Shown here: positions 17,242 to 25,329 of the stretch, piece after piece
Numbering within the stretch: position 1 is the stretch's first letter
Layout of the letters: every line of letters begins with the position of its first letter
DNA from: CAZADA01 sp964636945
GTDB taxonomy: Bacteria > Pseudomonadota > Alphaproteobacteria > Caulobacterales > Maricaulaceae
DNA: 44,406 nucleotides
Direction of reading: 5' to 3'
NCBI GenBank assembly: GCA_964636945.1
Contig: CAZWVH010000020.1
Span: forward strand, 1 to 44,406
The notes under the pieces: model-generated
The model's input: only the letters and a program-made list of their open reading frames with translations
The model's database searches: none
What the model was told of the DNA's origin: nothing
Position numbers and translations under genes: made by a program

Positions 17242-18180
17242 TTAGCCACCCCGATTTGCCGCCATCAAACACAGCATTTCAAACATGACATCCACCGCGG
17301 CCAGGGATGTGATGCTGGAGACATCGAAAGGCGGGCAGACTTCCACAACATCGCCTCCGACCAAATTGCCAATCTCAAGCGCGCGCAAAATCCGTTGGGC
17401 TTCATAAGTGGTCAGTCCGCCCGGCACGGGTGTGCCCGTCCCCGGAGCATAGGCCGGATCGAGACTGTCAATGTCAAAAGAGATGTAGGTGGGCCCATCA
17501 CGAAACTCGGGCAGACGGCTCAGAAAGGTTTCCAAGCCCTGTACGCGTACATCGTCAACCGTGGTCACGCGCACACTGTGATCACGCACCACGGCAAGGT
17601 CTTCGTCGCTCGCCAAGGGGCCGCGAATGCCCACTTGCAGTGTCCGTTCTCCCGCAATCAGACCCTCCTCCAAAGCGTGACGCAAGAACGCGCCATGGTG
17701 ATACTCACAACCCCAAGCGGCCGGATAGGTATCCAAATGGGCGTCGAAGTGAATGAGATTGAGCTGACCGTGTGCAGCCTTCATGGCGCGCAAACTGGCC
17801 AGCGTGGTGGAATGGTCGCCGCCGGCCGCGATCAGCCGTTTGCCCGCTTTAGCCAGGGGGGTCATGAACGCTTCGATGCGCTCATAAGTTTGGGTCTGAT
17901 CGATGGGCACCGTCGGACAGTCGCCGATATCCGCCACATTCAGCCGATCCACCCAGTTCAGTTCGCGGGTCATGTGATAGCCGCGGCCCAATGATGACGT
18001 TTCCCGGATTGCGGCTGGGCCAAACCTGGCGCCGGGTCGGTAACTCACAGCGCCGTCATAGGGAATGCCGAACAGACCAACATCCCAATCGTGATCGAGA
18101 GGCGCATGAGGCAGTCGAAAAAACGTTTTGATGGCGGCGAAGCGGGGAAATTCGCGTCCGGGAATCGGCGTGTAATCCAT
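17242..18180 (-). CDS. Agmatinase-family ureohydrolase
   Basis: This 312-aa manganese enzyme hydrolyses a guanidino compound to urea and an amine. The metal ligands are all present: His123 (GGDHS), Asp146, His148 and Asp150 (DAHLD), and Asp236 and Asp238 (SFDIDSLDP). The loop EYHHGAFLRHALEEG resembles agmatinases rather than arginases. Guanidinobutyrase, guanidinopropionase and guanidine hydrolases share these motifs, so the substrate is not certain. AAGGA precedes the ATG. It lies 1.5 kb from astD on the opposite strand, so the region holds two routes that could handle arginine-derived compounds. It is divergent from maiA. Confidence 0.88.
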   Translation of the reverse strand: MDYTPIPGREFPRFAAIKTFFRLPHAPLDHDWDVGLFGIPYDGAVSYRPGARFGPAAIRETSSLGRGYHMTRELNWVDRLNVADIGDCPTVPIDQTQTYERIEAFMTPLAKAGKRLIAAGGDHSTTLASLRAMKAAHGQLNLIHFDAHLDTYPAAWGCEYHHGAFLRHALEEGLIAGERTLQVGIRGPLASDEDLAVVRDHSVRVTTVDDVRVQGLETFLSRLPEFRDGPTYISFDIDSLDPAYAPGTGTPVPGGLTTYEAQRILRALEIGNLVGGDVVEVCPPFDVSSITSLAAVDVMFEMLCLMAANRGG

Positions 18181-18271
18181 GGCGACGTCCTTGTATACTC
18201 ACTCGGGTTAGCGGGGATGTGCATGGCGCGCTTTGGCGATTTGGTCCATTCACCCGCATAGTGGAGGTCGT

Positions 18272-18922
18272 ATGAAACTTTATGGTTATTGGCGCTCGAC
18301 GTCCTCTTACCGCGTTCGCATTGCTTTGAACATGAAGGGCGTGCGCTATGACCAATCACCTGTCCATTTAGTACGTGACGGCGGCGAACAAAATGCGCCA
18401 GCGTTTCGCGCCATCAATCCTGCCGGCAGAGTGCCCGCCTTGGAGCTGGATGACGGACGCGTGATCACTCAATCCATCGCGATCATGGCCTATCTTGAAG
18501 CCACCCACCCGAATCCGCCGCTTATTCCCTCCGATCCCTACGAGGCGGCAATTGCCCGCAGCTTGGCGTTTGCGATCGCCAGTGACATGCAACCCTTACA
18601 CAACAAAGCCGTCATGGACTACATCACGGGTAAGTTTGGGCGCTCGATCGATGACTTTAAGGCGTGGACCGCACACTGGACGCATAGTGTATTCACCGCC
18701 ATTGAACAGCGCTGCCAGTCACCGTTTGTCATGGGTGACCGATTCACGATTGTGGACGCGTGCCTGACCCCGGCGTGTTACGCCGCGCGCCGATTTGGCG
18801 TCGACCTCTCCGGATATCCCAAAATTGAGGCCGCCGATGAAGCCGCCCGCGTCCTGCCACCGGTGGCGCAAGCGGCCCCGGAACGGCAACCAGATGCGCC
18901 AGCTGATGCTGAACCGCGTTAG
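18272..18922 (+). CDS. maiA: Maleylacetoacetate isomerase (zeta-class GST)
   Basis: This 216-aa protein begins MKLYGYWRSTSSYRVRIALNMKG. The SSxxxRVRIAL motif is the glutathione and catalytic-serine signature of zeta-class transferases, which isomerise maleylacetoacetate to fumarylacetoacetate in tyrosine breakdown. QSIAIMAYLE and the C-terminal DRFTIVDACLTPACYAARRFGVDL fit the family. The ATG at 18272 has GGAGG upstream. No other tyrosine-pathway genes are present here, so its pathway partners must be elsewhere. Confidence 0.9.
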   Translation: MKLYGYWRSTSSYRVRIALNMKGVRYDQSPVHLVRDGGEQNAPAFRAINPAGRVPALELDDGRVITQSIAIMAYLEATHPNPPLIPSDPYEAAIARSLAFAIASDMQPLHNKAVMDYITGKFGRSIDDFKAWTAHWTHSVFTAIEQRCQSPFVMGDRFTIVDACLTPACYAARRFGVDLSGYPKIEAADEAARVLPPVAQAAPERQPDAPADAEPR

Positions 18923-19022
18923 TGACTGTTTTCTTTCTATTAAAGGCGGTAGGCTGTCGTGAAAGTTTCGTTGGGCGCGCGCGGTTCTGGGGGCGCTGCG
19001 CGCCGAGAAGACGAGTGAAAAT

Positions 19023-20144
19023 ATGGGGCGTCGCGCCGCCGCCCAGAACACGCAGAGTGCGCCTGGCGAGCCTGGGGGCCGCCAGATCAAGCACGCAGGC
19101 CATCGCGGAGAACCGCTGTTTGGCGCGTTGGATCTGGGCACGAATAATTGTCGACTATTGGTCGCCGCACGAGACGGGGGCGGCTTTCGCGTGGTCGATG
19201 CATTTTCGAGAATTGTCCGGCTGGGCGAAGGCCTGTCGGAGACCGGCGCATTGTCGCATGGCGCCATGGATCGCGCGGTGGACGCCTTGCGCATATGTGC
19301 TTCGAAACTCAAACGGCACAACATTGCCAAAGCCCGCTGCGTGGCCACACAGGCATGTCGAACCGCCAGCAATGGGGCAGAATTCCTGCATCGGGTCCGA
19401 CAAAGCACCGGTTTGGAGCTGGAAGTCATCGAACCCAGTGAAGAGGCGCGCTTGGCGGTGCTCGGCTGTTTGGGATTGATGGATGAAAATGCGGGCGCTG
19501 TTTTGGTCGTGGACATTGGCGGTGGGTCCACTGAATTATCCTGGGTGGATATCGCCGCGCTCAAGACCATGTCGGCGCGCGAGCGGCTCGCCAATCCACC
19601 GATCAAGGCCTGGGCGTCCTATCCCATCGGAGTCGTAACGCTCGCCGAAATGTTTCCAGAACGCCCTGATCGCGCCAGCTGGTATGCCGACATGAAGTCC
19701 TTCGTGCGCGAGCGCGCCGTGGGCCCCAGCGACGCGATCGCCTTGCGCAGCCATTTCGACACCGGCCGCGCCCACATTGTTGGCACTTCTGGCGCTGTGA
19801 CCAGTTTGGCGGGCGTCCACCTTAACTTGCCACGCTATGAACGTTCGCGGGTGGATGGCTTGTGGGTGAGCCGCAGCGACGCCGCCGCGGCCGGCGCCCA
19901 ATTGCTGGCCATGACCGTGTCTGAACGGGCGGCCCATCCGTGCATTGGCCCTGATCGGGCTGATCTTGTTTTGGCGGGCGGGGCGATACTTGAAGCCATC
20001 GTTGAATTGTGGCCTTGCGAGCGTTTGCGGGTGGCCGATCGTGGCTTGCGCGAAGGCGTTCTCATGTCTTTGATCCATGCTCAACGCAAACGGCGCAGAC
20101 GTCGCCGGCGCAGAGCACGAGCCAATTTAAATCGCGATGACTGA
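19023..20144 (+). CDS. ppx: Ppx/GppA family phosphatase, short form with poly-arginine tail
   Basis: This 373-aa protein belongs to the Ppx/GppA branch of the actin-like ATPase fold, which hydrolyses polyphosphate or pppGpp. Nucleotide and phosphate motifs are GALDLGTNNCRLLVA near residue 38, the catalytic SEEARLAVLG, VVDIGGGSTEL and GTSGAVTSLAG. It lacks the C-terminal HD-like domain found in E. coli Ppx (about 510 aa). That single-module form is common in Alphaproteobacteria. The C-terminus is a run of arginines (KRRRRRRRRAR). The stop overlaps the rlmE start by eight bases. Ppx and GppA cannot be separated here. Confidence 0.88.
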   Translation: MGRRAAAQNTQSAPGEPGGRQIKHAGHRGEPLFGALDLGTNNCRLLVAARDGGGFRVVDAFSRIVRLGEGLSETGALSHGAMDRAVDALRICASKLKRHNIAKARCVATQACRTASNGAEFLHRVRQSTGLELEVIEPSEEARLAVLGCLGLMDENAGAVLVVDIGGGSTELSWVDIAALKTMSARERLANPPIKAWASYPIGVVTLAEMFPERPDRASWYADMKSFVRERAVGPSDAIALRSHFDTGRAHIVGTSGAVTSLAGVHLNLPRYERSRVDGLWVSRSDAAAAGAQLLAMTVSERAAHPCIGPDRADLVLAGGAILEAIVELWPCERLRVADRGLREGVLMSLIHAQRKRRRRRRRRARANLNRDD

Positions 20145-20877
20145 CGGCGATGGATCAAACGACACGGGTGAAAAGCGCCGCCGCCGGCGCCGCGCGGGGC
20201 CCACTGGAAAATCCAGCGGGCGTGACCAAGACTTGGCTGTGCGGGTGAAGACCGCGCGCGGGCGCAAGATTTCCTCAACACTTTGGCTCAAGCGCCAATT
20301 GAATGATCCCTATGTGCGCAAGGCCAAGGCGGAAGGCTATCGCAGCCGCGCGGCCTACAAGTTAATCGAGCTCAATGAGAAATACCGTTTTTTGAAGCGC
20401 GGCGCGGTGGTCGCCGATCTTGGCGCGGCGCCGGGGGGCTGGGCGCAGGTGGCGGTGGAGCAGGGCGCCGGCCTCGTGGTGGGCGTGGACCTGTTGGAGA
20501 TGGATCCCATTGATGACGTCACGCTTTTGGTAGGCGATTTCACCGATGACGAGACGGTGGAGGCGGTGAGAAGCGCAGTTGGCGGAACGTGTGATTTGGT
20601 GTTGTCCGACATGGCGCCCAACACGTCCGGCCAGCGCAACTTAGACCATCTGCGTACCGTCGCTCTCGTGGAGGCGGCGGCCCAATTTGCGCAAGAGACC
20701 CTAAAACCAGGCGGGACGTTCGTGGCGAAAACCTTCCAAGGCGGGGCGGAAGGCGCGTTGTTGGCGCAACTCAAAAAGGCGTTTACGCATGTACGTCACG
20801 CAAAACCGCCAGCCTCGCGCGCGGGCAGCCCGGAGACCTATCTGGTGGCGCAGGGATTTCGTGGTAAACGAAGTTAA
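20137..20877 (+). CDS. rlmE: 23S rRNA 2'-O-ribose U2552 methyltransferase
   Basis: This 246-aa enzyme (also RrmJ/FtsJ) methylates U2552 in the A-loop of 23S rRNA, using S-adenosylmethionine, late in 50S assembly. Motif I is ADLGAAPGGWAQVA. The K-D-K-E catalytic tetrad is visible in RAAYKLIEL, LSDMAPNTSG, FVAKTFQGG and SPETYLVAQGF. An extra basic N-terminal extension (EKRRRRRRAG) precedes the core and makes the protein longer than the 209-aa E. coli form. The start ATG overlaps the ppx stop by eight bases, so the two are probably translated together. Confidence 0.95.
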   Translation: MTDGDGSNDTGEKRRRRRRAGPTGKSSGRDQDLAVRVKTARGRKISSTLWLKRQLNDPYVRKAKAEGYRSRAAYKLIELNEKYRFLKRGAVVADLGAAPGGWAQVAVEQGAGLVVGVDLLEMDPIDDVTLLVGDFTDDETVEAVRSAVGGTCDLVLSDMAPNTSGQRNLDHLRTVALVEAAAQFAQETLKPGGTFVAKTFQGGAEGALLAQLKKAFTHVRHAKPPASRAGSPETYLVAQGFRGKRS

Positions 20878-20881
20878 ATCG

Positions 20882-20902
20882 GTTCTAGAACAGTTCTAGA
20901 AC
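20882..20902. promoter_or_regulatory. Double (two-strand) LexA/SOS box
   Basis: Two copies of the 10-bp palindrome GTTCTAGAAC, at 20882-20891 and 20893-20902, are separated by one base. Together they make a perfect GTTC-N7-GTTC on the forward strand and another on the reverse strand (read as GAAC-N7-GAAC). That is the LexA box reported for Alphaproteobacteria. It begins 5 bp after the rlmE stop and ends 34 bp before the next start, a position fit for repression. LexA control is inference. Confidence 0.7.
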
Positions 20903-20936
20903 ATGGCAGCCGCATGACGTCAGGGGAGATGCGACG

Positions 20937-21347
20937 ATGACAGAATACCAAATCATTCTCATTATCGAATCCGCAACGGCGCAGATCGTGATCCTGATTG
21001 GTCAGATCATTGCGATTAATTTCGCCATGATGGTGGCGATCTATTATTTTCTCAATAAAGCCGGATGGGCAATCAAGATCGCTGCTTTTATTTTGTATAC
21101 ACTCGGTTCGTCCATGTTTTTACTTCTTGCTGTCAGGGAAGCTATTATAGCGGCGGCGGGTGGAGACGCGTTGGAAGAACAGGAGGCGGATACACTCAGT
21201 CCGGTCGCACAGGCCATGTTGGCCCATGGTGAAAGCCCCAATGCACTGATGCTGACCATTTTGATCAATACGTCGATCTGGGCCATGTGGCTTGGCGTGT
21301 TCTACCTTCTATTCTTCTGGAAGCGCGGTGAGCGGGACAAGGATTAG
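20937..21347 (+). CDS. Small three-helix membrane protein, possibly SOS-regulated
   Basis: I do not recognise this 136-aa protein. It has three hydrophobic segments near residues 5-38, 45-70 and 105-130. Between the second and third is a polar acidic stretch (GGDALEEQEADTL), and the tail is charged (KRGERDKD). The ATG has GGGGAG eight bases upstream. It is flanked by the LexA-type box above and by a GC-rich hairpin after the stop, so it looks like its own transcription unit. LexA-controlled inner-membrane division inhibitors (SidA, DidA) exist in Caulobacter. This protein is larger and I see no similarity, so any such role is a guess. Confidence 0.72.
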   Translation: MTEYQIILIIESATAQIVILIGQIIAINFAMMVAIYYFLNKAGWAIKIAAFILYTLGSSMFLLLAVREAIIAAAGGDALEEQEADTLSPVAQAMLAHGESPNALMLTILINTSIWAMWLGVFYLLFFWKRGERDKD

Positions 21348-21367
21348 GCTGGCGGCCGCCCGCCAGC
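21348..21367. terminator. GC-rich hairpin between convergent genes
   Basis: The arm GCTGGCGG (21348-21355) pairs perfectly with CCGCCAGC (21360-21367) over a CCGC loop, starting right after the stop of the membrane protein. No T run follows on either strand, so it may slow or stabilise transcript ends rather than act as a classic terminator. Confidence 0.45.
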
Positions 21368-21380
21368 TTGGCGGCGAGGT

Positions 21381-22439
21381 CTACAGTTTCCGCGAAAGAC
21401 TAAACGCTCCGAAGCGGCTGGGCTCGTCTTGCCCTTCATATTGGCGTGAGCGCTCTATGAAGGTGAAGCCGATTTGCACGCCGCGCAATTGCAGCGCCAC
21501 GCCAAATTGAGCGTCGGCGTAAAATGAGTTGGTCTCGACCGCAGGACCCTGATCGCGGAATAGGCTATTGTCGAGGAACACGTCATGGGCGACGGCGTTT
21601 CCTTCAATGCCGGCGAATACATACCAACTAAAACCGTCCGATGGCGTGAAAAAACCGGTGCCGCCAAGCGCGGGTTGGATGCGCGGGGGGCCGTAATCAT
21701 CAAGTAAGTCTTCCCCGAGGCGCAAAGTCAGGCCCGCTCTGGCGTTGGTGCGCACCGTGCCTGCCGAAACGCCGAAATTGGGAGTAAGATCGACGCCCCA
21801 GCCGTCATCTGACGTGCGGAAGAGCGCCCGCATCCGCCGATCATAGCCGAATGTCAATCCCAACGTGTCCTCAATTTGGTTGTCCCAGCCATTGGCGGTT
21901 TGGGCGCCGATCAGGCTGTGGAACTCATTTTGCAGCCACTCGCCCCCCGCGCTCGGGCCAACAACGCCCAGTTGGATCGTGAACTGATCAACGACGCCGC
22001 ATTGCTCAATCAATGCATTGTACTCACCGTAAAGCCAGCCAGCATAGGGGTGTTGATCGGGCAGTGGCTCCGCTTTCGCAATGTCGGCGGGGGTGAAAAT
22101 GGAGTGGCCCAGCGCAAGGCCGCGGCGGACCTTCACACACCCTTCAGCACGCAAAATATTGTTTGCAATCCAGCGTGCGGGACCATTGGTGTCGTAGGTT
22201 CGCGAAAGCCAGGACGCGCGCACCCCATTAGTGTAGTTGCGATCTTGGCCCGTGATGGCGTCGTTTTCGATCACCAGTGAAAGCGTCCCGCGCGGGTCTT
22301 CAGGATCGCGGCCTTTCGGTTCGCCGTAGGCACGATCGCACAGTACAAACACAGTTGCGGTCGCCAATGCCGCCAGCACAATCTGAGGCGTCGCCGCGCG
22401 TTCACCGCCATTCTTGGCTCGGTGTCTACGGACCAACAT
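21381..22439 (-). CDS. LpxR-family lipid A 3'-O-deacylase-like outer-membrane protein
   Basis: This protein of 352 aa from ATG 22439 (GAGGGGGAC upstream) has an N-terminal hydrophobic segment, likely a signal peptide with a basic start (MLVRRHRAKNGGERAATPQ). The mature part begins TLSLVIENDAITGQDRNYTNGVRASW. The Asn-Asp pair and YTNG are characteristic of the LpxR/DUF2219 family, and WLQNEFHSLIG carries the family's active-site histidine. LpxR removes the 3' acyl chains of lipid A at the outer-membrane surface. Activity cannot be confirmed, since many DUF2219 members are uncharacterised. It is convergent with the LexA-box membrane protein. Confidence 0.85.
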   Translation of the reverse strand: MLVRRHRAKNGGERAATPQIVLAALATATVFVLCDRAYGEPKGRDPEDPRGTLSLVIENDAITGQDRNYTNGVRASWLSRTYDTNGPARWIANNILRAEGCVKVRRGLALGHSIFTPADIAKAEPLPDQHPYAGWLYGEYNALIEQCGVVDQFTIQLGVVGPSAGGEWLQNEFHSLIGAQTANGWDNQIEDTLGLTFGYDRRMRALFRTSDDGWGVDLTPNFGVSAGTVRTNARAGLTLRLGEDLLDDYGPPRIQPALGGTGFFTPSDGFSWYVFAGIEGNAVAHDVFLDNSLFRDQGPAVETNSFYADAQFGVALQLRGVQIGFTFIERSRQYEGQDEPSRFGAFSLSRKL

Positions 22440-22623
22440 GGTGTTTGTCCCCCTCGGGAGTCTGCCCCAGCACAATTCGTTTAACCCACGATGCTTTGCC
22501 AACCAATGCCTGTGATCGCATGATCAGGGCCGGCTTCGGAACGAGAGGGCCAAGGTGCTATGCTCAGATCATCGAAAGCGGTATGCTGTGGAGCAAATCA
22601 AGCCAAATGCGGGTGATCACACT

Positions 22624-23088
22624 ATGAAATGGAGTTCTGCTTTAATCGGGGCCGCGGCCGCGTTGATGCTCGCGGCATGCGGCGTGGACAACGACGGAAA
22701 TGAGACAGGCGCTATGGCGGGCAGTAGTGATGTGGTGACAACCGTATCGGCTCTCGAAGGAACCCGCTGGACGCCGGTGTCCCTTAACGGAGAAACGCTG
22801 GAGTTTCCTGATGCCGCACGCGAGGCGTTCCTGGCGTTTCAAGACGGCGGCTACTTCGCCAGCGTGGGGTGTAATTCCATACGCGGCGGGTTTTCCATCG
22901 AAGACGGCGCCGCGTCATTTGGCATGGGCGCTTCGACATTGATGGCGTGTCAGCCACCATTAGACCGTTATGAGCACGCTCTATCTGTGGTCTTATCTGA
23001 AACCACAACGATAACGCTGTCCGACCGCCGGCTGAGTTTGTCGGATTCGGATGGCAATGAACGCGCGGTGTTTGAGCAATCGACCTAA
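22624..23088 (+). CDS. META-domain lipoprotein (HslJ-like)
   Basis: This 154-aa protein has a lipoprotein signal with lipobox LAAC (Cys19). Its body is a META domain with ALEGTRWTPVSLNGETL, then the signature GCNSIRGGFSIEDGAASFGMGASTLMACQPP, and a C-terminal strand pair. HslJ of E. coli, with the same domain, is linked to novobiocin resistance and heat stress. The family role is poorly known. The start ATG at 22624 gives a clean signal peptide; longer frames upstream do not. It is divergent from the LpxR-like gene with about 185 bp between. Confidence 0.85.
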   Translation: MKWSSALIGAAAALMLAACGVDNDGNETGAMAGSSDVVTTVSALEGTRWTPVSLNGETLEFPDAAREAFLAFQDGGYFASVGCNSIRGGFSIEDGAASFGMGASTLMACQPPLDRYEHALSVVLSETTTITLSDRRLSLSDSDGNERAVFEQST

Positions 23089-23507
23089 TCCATAGGCTCC
23101 CATGCAGGGTTATGGCGGCGCACCGGAAGTCGTCCAGACGGTTTGCAGATTCAGAAGAAAGCCTCCGTTGGGGGGGTGATTACACTGCTGTCTTCGGCCG
23201 ACGTTGGCCTCGTTGGCGAGACGACCTCACCGGACGACGCCTGCCATTTCGCCAAGGGAGAACGTGATTTCGTCGAGCCGCTCGCTGCGAAGCGCGCGTG
23301 ATGGCGCTGGAAGTGCGATTGCTGGACGCCCTCGAACGCGAGCATCGCCTGGATCGGCTGGATGACCGGATTGTCCTGAATGATACCGACGCAGACCAAC
23401 GCGAGAATATCATTCTGGAGCGCGTCGATTCTGAGTGAATGCTCCAAGCCCCTTTTCCATTGGGGCGACATGGCCTACCTAGCGTCAAAGCCTGAGGAGC
23501 GCCGGCC
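23089..23507. other. 419-bp interval before guaB with possible coding remnants
   Basis: No secure gene is seen. Two short forward frames abut at 23301. GTG 23176 to 23301 would give 41 residues (VITLLSSADVGLVGETTSPD and on). ATG 23301 to 23438 would give 45 residues (MALEVRLLDALEREHRLDRL and on), overlapping by one base. Their composition is protein-like, but neither has a good ribosome site or known family. They may be pieces of one decayed gene. The right end holds the guaB promoter region and its GAGGAG site. Confidence 0.35.
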
Positions 23508-24983
23508 ATGGACATTCGCGACGGGATCACCTTTGACGACGTCCTCTTGGCGCCCGGTCACTCTGAGGTGTTGCCGACCCGCACGGACGTCACCACGCGG
23601 CTGACACGGGATATTCGCTTGAATATTCCCATACTGTCAGCCGCGATGGATACGGTGACCGAGGCGCGCCTGGCCATCGCATTGGCCCAACAGGGCGGGC
23701 TTGGGATCATCCACCGTAACCTCACGCCGCAAGAGCAGGCCGACGAGGTGCGCAAGGTTAAGCGTTATGAAAGCGGCATGGTGGTCAATCCGGTCACCAT
23801 CACGCCGGACGCGACCCTGGGTGAGCTGCGCGTGTTGATGGATCACCACAAAATCTCCGGCATTCCGGTGGTGGAGCCGTCCGGCAATGATGGACGCGGC
23901 AAGCTTGTGGGTATCGTCACGAACCGCGATGTGCGCTTTGCCGAGGACGACAATGAAAAGGTCGCCAAGCTGATGACCCGTAAGCTGGTCACGGTGGAGG
24001 AAGGCGCCAGCGAAATCGAGGCCAAAGCGTTGCTGCACAAGCACCGAATTGAGCGGCTCTTGGTGGTGGACGGGGACTATCGCTGTGTCGGGTTGATCAC
24101 GGTCAAAGACATGGAAAAACGCATGAGCCATCCCAATGCGGCAAGCGACCCGGCCGGGCGATTGCGCGTGGGCGCCGCCACCAGCGTCGGCGATGACGGC
24201 TATGCGCGCACCGAGGCGCTGTTGGATGCCGGCGTGGATGTGGTGGTGGTCGACACCGCCCATGGTCACTCCCAGGCTGTGCTCGACCAAGTGCAGCGCA
24301 TTAAGCGTCAGTCTAACGAAACCCAAGTGGTTGCGGGCAATGTGGCCACATTTGATGGCGCAAGAGCGCTGATTGACGCCGGCGCGGACGCCATCAAGGT
24401 TGGCATTGGTCCTGGCTCCATTTGCACCACACGCATTGTCGCTGGCGTCGGCGTTCCCCAGCTGACCGCAATTACCGACGCGGTGCGCGCGGCGCGCGAC
24501 AGCGACACGCCCATCATCGCCGATGGCGGTGTAAAATACTCCGGCGATTTGGCAAAGGCTCTGGCCGCCGGCGCAGAAACCGTGATGCTCGGCTCCATGT
24601 TCGCTGGGACCGAAGAAGCGCCTGGCGAGGTGTTTCTTTATGAAGGCCGGTCTTACAAATCCTATCGCGGCATGGGCAGTGTGGGGGCGATGGCGCGCGG
24701 CTCGGCTGATCGGTATTTCCAAAAGGAAGTGACCGACACCATGAAACTGGTGCCCGAAGGTGTTGAGGGTCGCGTGGCCTATAAGGGCATGGTGTCGCCG
24801 ATCATCCATCAGTTGGTGGGCGGTTTGCGCGCCGCCATGGGTTATGTGGGCGCGGCCAGCATGGCTGAGTTTCACGATAAGGCTCAGTTTATCCGCATCA
24901 CAGGCGCGGGCTTGCGCGAAAGCCATGTCCACGACGTCGCCATGACCCGTGAAGCGCCGAATTACAGCTTGAGACGGGGGTAG
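23508..24983 (+). CDS. guaB: Inosine-5'-monophosphate dehydrogenase
   Basis: This 491-aa NAD-dependent enzyme oxidises IMP to XMP, the committed step of GMP synthesis. The N-terminal barrel starts ITFDDVLLAPGHSEVLPT. Two CBS domains occupy about residues 90-205 (NPVTITPDATLGELRVLM and KLVTVEEGASEIEAKALL). The catalytic cysteine is Cys306 in GPGSICTTRIVAGVG. The phosphate loop DGGVKYSGD and the flap SYRGMGSVGAM follow. guaA, the next step, is about 8.7 kb downstream on the same strand. Confidence 0.98.
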   Translation: MDIRDGITFDDVLLAPGHSEVLPTRTDVTTRLTRDIRLNIPILSAAMDTVTEARLAIALAQQGGLGIIHRNLTPQEQADEVRKVKRYESGMVVNPVTITPDATLGELRVLMDHHKISGIPVVEPSGNDGRGKLVGIVTNRDVRFAEDDNEKVAKLMTRKLVTVEEGASEIEAKALLHKHRIERLLVVDGDYRCVGLITVKDMEKRMSHPNAASDPAGRLRVGAATSVGDDGYARTEALLDAGVDVVVVDTAHGHSQAVLDQVQRIKRQSNETQVVAGNVATFDGARALIDAGADAIKVGIGPGSICTTRIVAGVGVPQLTAITDAVRAARDSDTPIIADGGVKYSGDLAKALAAGAETVMLGSMFAGTEEAPGEVFLYEGRSYKSYRGMGSVGAMARGSADRYFQKEVTDTMKLVPEGVEGRVAYKGMVSPIIHQLVGGLRAAMGYVGAASMAEFHDKAQFIRITGAGLRESHVHDVAMTREAPNYSLRRG

Positions 24984-25329
24984 GAGACAGGCTCCGCAGG
25001 CGTAGGGTGGGCAAAAGCGAAGCATTGCCCACCACAATTTGCGTGATTGTCTCGACTATAGAACCACCCCTCGTTTCCCACCGTCTTGCCGCCGCGCCCG
25101 GAACTCGCGGCGAAAAAAACGGCGAGATCGGTGGGACCTAGGAGGTCATGGAACGCCGTCATTGGAGAAGGCCGGCTGTCCCTCAAGCTCAGCCCTGCGC
25201 CCCCTGGGTCCCACTCACGCCGCGGTGTCTTCGGACCGCGCATTCCGAGCGCCGCCACCGCGTCGGAGTGGGAAGCGATGATGGGATGAATGTGGATGGG
25301 GCCGCCCACGCCACATCGGCGATTCGCCG
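24984..25329. other. 346-bp non-coding interval downstream of guaB
   Basis: The interval lies between the end of guaB and the end of the convergent symporter gene. Open frames on both strands have no family features and overlap each other throughout, as expected of GC-rich spacer. It starts with the hairpin repeat described separately. The remainder (about 25050-25300) is unusually long spacer for this dense window, and I suspect a dispersed intergenic repeat, but no second copy lies in the window to prove it. Confidence 0.5.
25006..25033. repeat. REP-like hairpin (GGTGGGCAA...TTGCCCACC)
   Basis: A perfect 9-bp stem, GGTGGGCAA at 25006-25014 with TTGCCCACC at 25025-25033, encloses a 10-nt loop. 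The flanks GTAG before and ACAA after resemble a short palindromic element that I remember as scattered between genes in many bacteria. It lies 22 bp after guaB. It has no T run, so it is not a typical terminator. Confidence 0.55.

Noticed and set aside
23151..23471. A 106-codon reverse frame before guaB
   Set aside because: It reads as the antisense of the forward fragments and has no family features.
24984..25329. Genes in the spacer after guaB (several 60-157 codon frames)
   Set aside because: Frames on both strands overlap each other, lack good starts and family features, and are typical of GC-rich non-coding DNA.
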